A DNA stretch of 64,000 nt from Planctomycetota bacterium (lineage in GTDB: Bacteria; Planctomycetota; UBA1135; GCA-002686595), in contig DUCM01000002.1 in NCBI GenBank assembly GCA_012959785.1, forward strand, positions 1 through 64,000, in the 5' to 3' direction. The translations under genes were made by a program, and so were the position numbers. A model generated the notes under the pieces. The model did not search any database, was not told where the DNA came from, and was given only the letters and a program-made list of their open reading frames with translations. Below are positions 18,340-25,684 of this stretch, piece by piece; the first letter of the stretch is position 1, and each line of letters begins with the position of its first letter.

Positions 18340-19718
18340 GGCAGCTGGGCCGAATAGGCGTTGGTGGCTTCGGCAAACTCCTTTGCGGCAATCTCTCCCA
18401 CGCGCGCCAAGAGAGCCGGGTCGTCGCTGTCGGCGAATATGTAGAACTTCCACAGGTCACGGTACGAACGCTTGAGGTCCGCCAGGCGCGGGATGCGATC
18501 GGCGTAGTGAGACAGTTCGTGCACTTCCTTTTCGCCTGGCCAGCGTACATGGGTGCGGGCCTCTTTCAGTTGCATACGCTTGGCGGGGCAATAGATGATC
18601 AAATCAACATTGCGACCGGTGGCGAAGCGAACGAGATCCGAGATGCGCTCTTCAGCGGCGTGGCGGGATGCTGCTCCGCCCTCGGCGAAGTATCCATCCA
18701 CCAAACGCTGTTGCACGATCTCGTTCTTGTAGCGCGGAAATACGCAGGCGCGCTTGTACAAGCGGCGCGACCTAAAGCGTCGCACGAGGGTGTGCACGGA
18801 GTCTCGCACCTCGGGCGACGCGCTGCGCGTCGAGCGATCGAGCAAGTCGAGCACGGAAGCGTCAGTCTGGGTGTAGAAATCGCTCTCCTTGACCGCACCC
18901 ACGGAAAGCGCCAACTCGACAGCTCGGGCAATCATGGCTCCGGATGCGACCTTCGCGTGGTGGTAGTAGACGCGCTCGGAGAAGTAGTAGCGCGCTTCGA
19001 GCATGCGCACCATCTCGCTCAGGATGTCCTCTCGCAAGAGTTCGTGCTTGGCCAAGTCGATGTACAGGTTGCCCGAGGCGCGATCGATCTTGAAGTAACT
19101 GGTAACCCGTGGATCGACCTGCAATTGCAAGCCGGTGAAGTAGGCATCCCGGGCAAGGTAATCGATGATGTCAGAGCAGATCGTGCCCGAGATGATCTGT
19201 GACCAATAGGGCGGAATCGGGCGGGTGCTGCCGTGCTGGCCGTGGGTCAGGATCGCGAGCACATCATCGGTCACGCCCAACTGGTCGAGGCGCTGGCCAA
19301 TCTCGGTCTGAGCGCCAAACATCTCCCCGAAGCGATAGGCCGAGTCGTGGCGCTCGAAGATCCCATCTTGGTCTTCCAGGTTGTGCCCGAAGGGTATGTG
19401 GGTGATGTCATGCAGAAGGGCAGCGATGCGGATCACGCGAGCCTCTTCGTCGGTGATGCCAATCAGCCCGGCCGGATCGAGGCCGCAGGAGAGGTTGATG
19501 CGCTCGATCATCTGCGTCGTCACATGCAAGCTGCCGATCTGGTGATCGAAACGCGTGTGCATGGCGCCGGGATAGACGAGATAGGCAGTGCCGAGCTGCT
19601 TGATACCGCGCATGCGCTGCATCTCGCGGGTGTCGAGCAATGATATCTCCTCGTGGGTGAGATAGATGTCGCCGTGGACGGGATCGCGCAGGACGCTAAA
19701 TTTTTTCTGAGCGGTCAT
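18336..19718 (-). CDS. HD-domain phosphohydrolase, dNTPase/SAMHD1-like
   Basis: A 460-residue cytosolic HD-superfamily protein. RDPVHGDIYLT opens the fold as in YdhJ/SAMHD1 relatives. Metal ligands are HTRFDHQIGSLHV (His), ALLHDITHIPFGHNLED (His-Asp pair) and a later Asp in LARDAYFTG. Relatives hydrolyse dNTPs or other nucleotides to nucleosides and triphosphate or phosphate; the exact substrate is not readable. The ATG at 19718 is favoured because an upstream TTG gives only a short arginine-rich extension. The stop overlaps the start of the metalloprotease gene by 4 bases, an odd pairing of a cytosolic and a secreted protein. Confidence 0.87.
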   Translation of the reverse strand: MTAQKKFSVLRDPVHGDIYLTHEEISLLDTREMQRMRGIKQLGTAYLVYPGAMHTRFDHQIGSLHVTTQMIERINLSCGLDPAGLIGITDEEARVIRIAALLHDITHIPFGHNLEDQDGIFERHDSAYRFGEMFGAQTEIGQRLDQLGVTDDVLAILTHGQHGSTRPIPPYWSQIISGTICSDIIDYLARDAYFTGLQLQVDPRVTSYFKIDRASGNLYIDLAKHELLREDILSEMVRMLEARYYFSERVYYHHAKVASGAMIARAVELALSVGAVKESDFYTQTDASVLDLLDRSTRSASPEVRDSVHTLVRRFRSRRLYKRACVFPRYKNEIVQQRLVDGYFAEGGAASRHAAEERISDLVRFATGRNVDLIIYCPAKRMQLKEARTHVRWPGEKEVHELSHYADRIPRLADLKRSYRDLWKFYIFADSDDPALLARVGEIAAKEFAEATNAYSAQLP

Positions 19719-19831
19719 GGAGAGAGAGCGCAAGGGTCAGGGCCCTGGCCCCGCAGGGTGTTGGGTTGTGCGAGGCCCATTCTAACGCGCGAGGAAGACC
19801 CCAGGGCAGGCGGACTGATAGAATGGTTCCG

Positions 19832-20974
19832 ATGCTAGAGACCCTCGATATCCTGGCTCTCGAGCCGTGGTTCGGAGGCTCTCACCGCGCCTTCCTCGAG
19901 GCCTGGCAGGCGCGCTCACAACACAGTCTGGAATTCCGTGGCCTGCCCGACAAGCAGTGGAAGTGGCGCATGCGCGCCGGAGCCTGGGAGCTAGCCCGTG
20001 GACTCGATAGAGATCAGACGCCCGATCTTCTTTTCGCATCGGACTACCTCGATCTGCCCTCGTTCTTGGGTCACGCGCCGCCCCGCTTCGCCGAGTTGCC
20101 GCGTGTAGTCTATTTCCACGAGAACCAGCTGACCTATCCCCTGTCCCCCGGACGGCAAGAGCTGGAACGCGACTCCCATTACGGCTTCACAAACATCCAG
20201 AGCTGCCTCGTGGCCGATGGCCTGGTGTTCAACTCAGCCTTCCACCTGGAGGACTTCTCCCAGGCGGCCTTCGAGTTTCTGCGCCACCTGCCGCGGCCAA
20301 GCCCCAGGGCCGAACTCGAGCGAGCCCTCCAGCGTGCGCAGGTGATCGCTCCTGGAATCGAACTCGAAAATTTCGCCCTCGGCTCGGGTGCGCCGCCAGA
20401 AGCCCCCTTGCGGGTGCTCTATAACCATCGCTTTGAACACGACAAGGATCCCCTGTCGTTTCTGCGCGCCTTGATCGCCGTGCGCGAGGGCGGTGCGCGC
20501 TTCGAGTTGGTACTCCTGGGCGAGTCATTCAAGAGCCGGCCCGAAGGCTGCGCCGAGTGCCTTGAGACCCTTGAGCCCACGATCCTGCGGCGCGGCTTCG
20601 CGGCCTCGCGCAGCGAATACGTGCGCCTTCTCGAGAGCGCCGATGTTGTGGTCAGCACCGCCCGCCATGAGTTCTTTGGCATCAGCGTCCTGGAAGCCAT
20701 GGCCGCGGGTGCCACGCCACTCCTGCCCGACCGCCTGAGCTATCCCGAACTCGTGGGGCCCGAAGCCTCGCATGAGGCTCTCTACGCCGACGAGGCCGAT
20801 CTCTGCGCGCGGCTGAGGCGTCTCGCGGCCGCCCCAGAACTGGCCCGCCAACCCGCTCAGCGAGGTCGTTGGCGAATCCTGGCCTCCCGCTGGTCGGCCC
20901 GCGCGACGGCCTCTGAATTGGACCGCTTCTGTCTCGATATCAGCGAGCGCAAGAACAGTAGGATGGCCCCGTGA
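19832..20974 (+). CDS. DUF3524 GT-B glycosyltransferase, tRNA-queuosine mannosyltransferase (QTMAN/GTDC1)-like
   Basis: A 380-residue protein whose N terminus, ILALEPWFGGSHRAFLEAW, followed by KQWKWRMRAGAW, is the signature of DUF3524. That family includes animal GTDC1/QTMAN, which mannosylates queuosine in tRNA-Asp. The second half is a GT-B donor domain: LRVLYNHRFEHDKDP, FELVLLGESF and VVVSTARHEFFGISVLEAMAAG with the catalytic-type Glu. The start at 19832 is favoured because TAGAAT lies 7 bases upstream; an ATG at 19823 is the alternative. Its stop overlaps the next GTG by 4 bases. Queuosine glycosylation is inferred from the family; another acceptor is possible. Confidence 0.82.
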   Translation: MLETLDILALEPWFGGSHRAFLEAWQARSQHSLEFRGLPDKQWKWRMRAGAWELARGLDRDQTPDLLFASDYLDLPSFLGHAPPRFAELPRVVYFHENQLTYPLSPGRQELERDSHYGFTNIQSCLVADGLVFNSAFHLEDFSQAAFEFLRHLPRPSPRAELERALQRAQVIAPGIELENFALGSGAPPEAPLRVLYNHRFEHDKDPLSFLRALIAVREGGARFELVLLGESFKSRPEGCAECLETLEPTILRRGFAASRSEYVRLLESADVVVSTARHEFFGISVLEAMAAGATPLLPDRLSYPELVGPEASHEALYADEADLCARLRRLAAAPELARQPAQRGRWRILASRWSARATASELDRFCLDISERKNSRMAP

Positions 20975-21675
20975 ACATCGCCCATCGAATCCTCTTCAGG
21001 CACTCCGCCTGTTGCCTGCTCCTGGCCCTCTGTGCCTGTCGCGGAGATCGCGTTCACCGCGAAGTGGCCCATGATCCCTTCCTGGGGCCGCCCTCGCCCA
21101 CAGCCATCGTTCCCGGCACTCGCGTCATGCTCGGGGAACTCGTGCCCGACTTCGTGCTCGCCGACATCGAAGGCCAGCCCGTACGCCTCGCGGACCTGCG
21201 CGGCAACCGCCTGGTGATCGAGTGGTTCAATCCAAGTTGCCCCTTCAGCAAGTACGCCCACGAGCACGGTCCTCTGCGCTCCCTGGCCCGCGATCTCGCC
21301 CGCAGCGGAGTGCTCTGGATCGCGATCAATTCGGGCGGCGACGAGAAGCTCGGCGGCGGCGCGATCCTTTCGCGAGCCGCAGCAAAGGAATGGCACCTGG
21401 AACACCCCCTGCTCCTCGACCCCAGCGGAGAAGTCGGGCGCATGTTCGACGCCACCACGACGCCAGAGGTCTTCCTGCTCGATGAAGCTGGTCGCCTAGT
21501 CTTCCTGGGCGGCTTGGACAACGCGCCCTTCGGCAAGGTGCGCGGCGGCGGCGAGCCGGTCAACTACCTGCTCGCCGCGCTCGACGACCTGGCTGCTGGG
21601 CGCTCGGTAGCCACACCCTCACGCCAGTCGTACGGGTGCCGCGTCAAGTATGCACAACCGATTCTGCAGCATTGA
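20971..21675 (+). CDS. Thioredoxin-fold (AhpC/TSA-like redoxin) lipoprotein
   Basis: A 234-residue lipoprotein. The signal ends LCA before Cys23. The mature domain is a redoxin: LGELVPDFVLADIEGQPV, then LVIEWFNPSCPFSKY with one peroxidatic-type Cys90, and cis-Pro region TTPEVFLLDEAG. The CPFSK form, lacking a second CxxC cysteine, matches the periplasmic redoxin group with a CPF motif rather than classical TlpA. It probably reduces peroxides or disulfides in the periplasm. The start is GTG, overlapping the preceding stop (GTGA), with AGTAGGA just upstream. Confidence 0.82.
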   Translation: MNIAHRILFRHSACCLLLALCACRGDRVHREVAHDPFLGPPSPTAIVPGTRVMLGELVPDFVLADIEGQPVRLADLRGNRLVIEWFNPSCPFSKYAHEHGPLRSLARDLARSGVLWIAINSGGDEKLGGGAILSRAAAKEWHLEHPLLLDPSGEVGRMFDATTTPEVFLLDEAGRLVFLGGLDNAPFGKVRGGGEPVNYLLAALDDLAAGRSVATPSRQSYGCRVKYAQPILQH

Positions 21676-21780
21676 GGATTCAAGAACACCCGCGATCCTT
21701 GAAATCGGTATCCTGTTCGGTCGCCGTGACGCCTACTCCCCGTGAGGCCTTCTCCCAGCAATAGATACCCCCAACAAACC

Positions 21781-22557
21781 ATGAAAACCGCACTCCTCGG
21801 CAGCTTCGCCGCTCTATCCCTCGCTCTCGTACTGCAAGCCGCACCCTCCCTGATCCAGAAGGGTGGCCCGCAAAAGGGCGCCCCGAGCAAGGGTGCTGCC
21901 GTCCCTGCCGAGCCCAGCGGCGTCACCGATGCCGCGTCCGTGATCGCAGCACAACTGCCCTCCTACCCGGGCAACTTCTGCCTGGTTCACGGCGGCCTCT
22001 TTACCGCAGAGCGGCCCGTCCAGAACCTGGTTCTCAACGGCCAGCTCTATCGCGTGTGCAGCGATAAGTGCGCGTCGAAGATCCAAATCGAAGCCGCGCC
22101 GCACTACCTGCGCCTGCGCAAGCTTTGTATCGCAGCCCAGAAGCCCCTTTGGCCCCTGCAGGCCTGCCCGGTGAGCGGCGATCCCTACGGCGGCGAGATG
22201 GGCCGGGCGGTGGATTTTGTCGTGGGGACGCGCTATGTGAAGCTCTGCTGCAAAGGCTGTACGCGCAACATCAGGCGCGATCCCGTGCAGTTCTTCGCGG
22301 CCCTTGACGACATGCTACTGCCCGCATTGCGCAAGACCTATCCCTCCAAGGTATGCCCCATCAGCTCTGAGGAGTTGGGCGGCATGGGCGACCCGGTGGA
22401 GTTCATGTACGGCCACCGACTTGTGCGTCTGTGCTGCAAGATGTGCAAGAAAGGCTTCGACGAGAATCCTCTCGAGCACATGCGGACCCTCTACCCCCGC
22501 AAGAAAGGCACCAAGCCGGCGGCAAAGAAGCCAGAAGAGAAGGCCCCCAAGAAATAA
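21781..22557 (+). CDS. Exported protein with three Cys-rich YHS/TRASH-like modules
   Basis: A 258-residue protein with a signal peptide (LLGSFAALSLALVLQAAPS). Three similar modules follow: CLVHGG...RVCSDKC (Cys67, 93, 97), CPVSGDPYGGEMG...KLCCKGC (Cys129, 156, 157, 160) and CPISSEELGGMG...RLCCKMC (Cys192, 218, 219, 222). This pattern, CP[VI]S..LG.MG then CC.xC, resembles YHS or TRASH-like metal-binding zinc-ribbon elements common in planctomycetes. The C terminus is a Lys/Pro/Ala tail. Likely a periplasmic metal-binding protein; the metal is unknown. It starts a new transcription unit followed 21 bases later by the sulfatase-like gene. Confidence 0.78.
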   Translation: MKTALLGSFAALSLALVLQAAPSLIQKGGPQKGAPSKGAAVPAEPSGVTDAASVIAAQLPSYPGNFCLVHGGLFTAERPVQNLVLNGQLYRVCSDKCASKIQIEAAPHYLRLRKLCIAAQKPLWPLQACPVSGDPYGGEMGRAVDFVVGTRYVKLCCKGCTRNIRRDPVQFFAALDDMLLPALRKTYPSKVCPISSEELGGMGDPVEFMYGHRLVRLCCKMCKKGFDENPLEHMRTLYPRKKGTKPAAKKPEEKAPKK

Positions 22558-22578
22558 CCCACTGGCCAACTGAGGCGC

Positions 22579-24369
22579 ATGCGACTTCTGATCCTCTCTG
22601 GATGTCTCGCATTCATCGCGGCCTGCATCCCCGTTCCGGCGGCGGTTCCCGGACCGCGGTCCGTCTTACTGGTGACCATCGACACCACCCGCGCTGACCA
22701 CATCGGTTGCTACGGCTACGAATGGGCGAAGACGCCGGTGATCGACTCGCTCAGCGCAGAGGGAGTGCGCTTCGCCTGGACCTTCAGCGTGGCGCCGGTC
22801 ACTTTTCCCGCCCATGTCAGCCTGTTGACGGGGACCATCCCCCCCTACCACGGCGTGCGCGACAACGGCACCCACCGGGCCGTGCCCGAGCTCCTGTCCC
22901 TGGCGGAAGTCTTGGCCGCGAAGGGTTTTCAGACAGCAGCCTTCACCGCGGCCTTCGTGCTCGACGCACAATTTGGTCTCGATCAAGGCTTTGATGTCTA
23001 CGAAGGCACGCGCCACAAGACCATCAGCGCCGCCGGTATGGTGGAAGAGCGCAGCGCCCTGGAGGTCAATCGTTCGGCCCGGCGCTGGCTTGATGGGCTG
23101 GCTGCCGAGCAGCCGTTTTTTCTGTGGGTGCACTATTTCGAGCCCCACCAGCCCTATCCGGCGGCTGACGCTCTGCCCATGCGTTTCCGCCAGAGGCCCT
23201 ACGACGGCGAAATCCACGCCGCCGACACGGCCCTCGGCCAGCTCCTCGCGCACCTCGGAAACATTGGCCGCCGAGAGGAAACCCTGGTTGTCGTGACTTC
23301 CGATCACGGCGAGAGCCTGGGCGAGCACGGCGAAGCCTCCCATTCCTACTTCGCCTACCAGGGCACCTTGCATGTGCCCTTGATCATGGCCCACGGCAGT
23401 CTGCCCAGGGGTTACACGGTGGAACAGAAAACCAGCCTGATCGATGTCTTCCCCACCGTGCTCGAGCTGTTGCATTTGCCAGCCCCCGTAGGGCCTCCTC
23501 CGGGTCGCTCGCTCGCGGTCCTCTTCGATGGTCGCGGAGCTCCGGATGTGCCCACCTACTTCGAGAGCTTGAGCCCCTTCTTGAATTACGGCTGGGCGCC
23601 GATCCAGGGAGTGGCTCTGGGAGATCACAAGCTGATCGCAGTTCCCCGCGCCGAGCTCTACGACTGGCGCCACGACGCGGCAGAGTCAGACAACCTGTTC
23701 GCAAGTGAACCGGCGCTCGCGGCCCGGCTTCACCACGAACTGGAGCAACTACTCTCCGCCAATCAAGCGCCCAAGCGAGAGCACTCCTCCGAGCGCAGCT
23801 TGACCTCAGCCGACCGCGCCGCCCTGGCTCGCCTGGGCTACATCGGTACGGCCTCCGCGAGAGCAGCGGAGGCTACCCTCGAAGACCCCAAGGACGGGAT
23901 CGCACGCGTTCACCAGGAGGAGCGCATCCGAGAACTGATTCTCGCAGGGAACCTTGACGAAGGTGCGCGGCAACTGAAGGCGCTGCTGGATGCCGATCCC
24001 GAGAACGCCATCTTCAACGCGCACTACGGCTACCTCCTTCTCTTGCGCCAAGAGCCCGCCGCGGGCATCCCCTACCTCAAGAAGAGCCTCGACCTCGGAT
24101 TTCGCACGGCAGACAACTACAGCAACCTGGGACTCTGCTACCTCTTCTCGGGCGACGCGCCGCGAGCCAGGCAGCCTTTTCTGAACGCACTTATGGTCGA
24201 TGGCAAGCACCTCGCCTCGCACTACTGGTTGGCCAAAGCGCAAGCTGCCCTGGGCCAACGCCAGTCGGCTCTGGCGCACCTCGATGAGTTCCTGGCGTTG
24301 TGGCACGGCGACAGTGACCCCATGGTGACCGAAGCGCGGGCGCTACAAAAGCAACTCAAGCAGCGCTGA
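22579..24369 (+). CDS. Sulfatase/alkaline-phosphatase-fold hydrolase with C-terminal TPR repeats
   Basis: A 596-residue probable lipoprotein or exported protein (signal FIAAC with Cys16). Residues about 28-400 are a sulfatase-superfamily domain: LLVTIDTTRADHIGCYG, VTSDHGESLGEHGE and HVPLIMAHG. The active-site segment reads APVTFPAHVSLLTG, with Thr where classical sulfatases carry the Cys or Ser of CxPxR that becomes formylglycine. It is therefore probably not a formylglycine sulfatase but a threonine-nucleophile phosphodiesterase- or phosphatase-like member. Residues about 440-596 form TPR-type helical repeats (DADPENAIFNAHYGYLLLL, NYSNLGLCYLFSGD). Confidence 0.85.
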   Translation: MRLLILSGCLAFIAACIPVPAAVPGPRSVLLVTIDTTRADHIGCYGYEWAKTPVIDSLSAEGVRFAWTFSVAPVTFPAHVSLLTGTIPPYHGVRDNGTHRAVPELLSLAEVLAAKGFQTAAFTAAFVLDAQFGLDQGFDVYEGTRHKTISAAGMVEERSALEVNRSARRWLDGLAAEQPFFLWVHYFEPHQPYPAADALPMRFRQRPYDGEIHAADTALGQLLAHLGNIGRREETLVVVTSDHGESLGEHGEASHSYFAYQGTLHVPLIMAHGSLPRGYTVEQKTSLIDVFPTVLELLHLPAPVGPPPGRSLAVLFDGRGAPDVPTYFESLSPFLNYGWAPIQGVALGDHKLIAVPRAELYDWRHDAAESDNLFASEPALAARLHHELEQLLSANQAPKREHSSERSLTSADRAALARLGYIGTASARAAEATLEDPKDGIARVHQEERIRELILAGNLDEGARQLKALLDADPENAIFNAHYGYLLLLRQEPAAGIPYLKKSLDLGFRTADNYSNLGLCYLFSGDAPRARQPFLNALMVDGKHLASHYWLAKAQAALGQRQSALAHLDEFLALWHGDSDPMVTEARALQKQLKQR

Positions 24370-24457
24370 AATCAGTCACGACGACCAGGGCGTCATAGGC
24401 GGGACATAGCGAGCAGATCTTCAGGGGCGAGCGCGGCAATTCGTGGATCTACAACAA

Positions 24458-24486
24458 GACCAACATGCGCAAGACGCATGTTGGTC
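24458..24486. terminator. Perfect 12-bp hairpin between converging genes
   Basis: GACCAACATGCG, a 5-base loop CAAGA, then CGCATGTTGGTC form a perfect 12-base-pair stem. It lies between the plus-strand sulfatase-like gene (stop 24369) and the minus-strand leuB (stop 24573). There is no T-run on either side, so it may be a rho-independent-like bidirectional terminator of poor type or an RNA-stabilising structure. Confidence 0.55.
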
Positions 24487-24572
24487 AGGGCAAAAACCCA
24501 GCAGACGCCAGTGACAATGGCGTAGTGCCGGTAGCGCCTGAATTAGATGCGTTGGCACGACCCCAGCGACTC

Positions 24573-25640
24573 TCAGGCCCGGGCTTTGGCACGCAGAGCG
24601 TTCAGGACCATCTCGCCCACCGCATCGGTGGGGTGAGTGCCGGTTCCGACGCCCTTCAGCTCGCCGCTCTTGAACAGTTCGCGGATGGCGTTCTCGATGG
24701 CCTGGGCCGCCGTCTTCTCGCCCACGAAGTCACACAGCATGGAAGTCGCCATGATGGCCGCCACAGGCGAAGCCACATTCTTGCCGGCGTGCTTTGGCGC
24801 GGATCCGTGGATCGGCTCGAACAAGCTGACACGACCGGGATGGATGTTGCCCGATGCGGCGATGCCCATACCGCCTTGGACCATGGCTCCGAGGTCGGTG
24901 ATGATGTCGCCGAAGAGGTTGGGCGTGACCGCCACATCGAACCACTCGGGGTTCTTGACCATCCACATGCAGGCGGCGTCAATGTAGGCGTGCTCGGTCT
25001 TGATGTCCGGGTACTCCACGGCGACCTCGGCGAAGGTGCGTGTCCAAATGTCCTGGGCCCTGATGGCGTTGGCCTTGTCGATCAGGGTCACCGTCTTGGT
25101 CTTGTTGCGCTCGCGGGCAAGCTCGAAGGCGTAGCGGATCACGCGCTCTGTGCCGGCGCGAGTGTAGACCATGGTCTGGGTGGCGACCTCGAGGGGATCG
25201 CCCTTGTGAGCGAAGCCGTGCATGCCGGTGTAGGCATCCTCGGTGTTCTCGCGCACGATGATCATGTCCACATCGGCCGGCCCCTTGCCCTTAAGCGGGC
25301 ACAGCTTCTCGTCGTAGAGCTGGATCGGGCGCAAGTTGGCGTACAGGTCGAGCTCAAAACGCATCTTGGCGATGATGCCGTACTCGATCAGACCCACGGG
25401 CAGGCGCGGATCGCCAATGGCGCCGAGAAAGATGGCGTCGTGGCCCTTGACCTCCTCGAAGGCGGGCTCGGGGAAGATCTCCTTGGTGGCGAGGTAGTGC
25501 TCGCTACCGTAGGGGTAAACCGTGCGCTTGACGGAGAATCCGTACATCTCTGCCACGAGGTCGAGGACCCCCATGGCCTCGTGTGTCACTTCCGGTCCGA
25601 TGCCGTCGCCTGCGATCTCTGCGATGTTGTATTGCTTCAT
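24573..25640 (-). CDS. leuB: 3-isopropylmalate dehydrogenase (isocitrate/isopropylmalate dehydrogenase family)
   Basis: A 355-residue decarboxylating dehydrogenase. IAGDGIGPEVT is the N-terminal family signature; LGAIGDPRLPVGLIEYGII and FELDLYANLRPIQLY follow, resembling actinobacterial-type LeuB. The substrate-loop region is VRENTEDAYTGMHG and the metal and NAD regions are NLFGDIITDLGAMVQGG and GSAPKHAGKNVA. It would oxidise and decarboxylate 3-isopropylmalate in leucine synthesis. The start at 25640 gives MKQYNIAEIAGDG. The aconitase-family gene 44 bases upstream makes LeuB more likely than isocitrate or homoisocitrate dehydrogenase, which cannot be excluded. Confidence 0.87.
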   Translation of the reverse strand: MKQYNIAEIAGDGIGPEVTHEAMGVLDLVAEMYGFSVKRTVYPYGSEHYLATKEIFPEPAFEEVKGHDAIFLGAIGDPRLPVGLIEYGIIAKMRFELDLYANLRPIQLYDEKLCPLKGKGPADVDMIIVRENTEDAYTGMHGFAHKGDPLEVATQTMVYTRAGTERVIRYAFELARERNKTKTVTLIDKANAIRAQDIWTRTFAEVAVEYPDIKTEHAYIDAACMWMVKNPEWFDVAVTPNLFGDIITDLGAMVQGGMGIAASGNIHPGRVSLFEPIHGSAPKHAGKNVASPVAAIMATSMLCDFVGEKTAAQAIENAIRELFKSGELKGVGTGTHPTDAVGEMVLNALRAKARA

Positions 25641-25684
25641 CTGGTCTGGTCTTGCTTGTGGCTTTTCTTGAGGGTATCGCTCGC

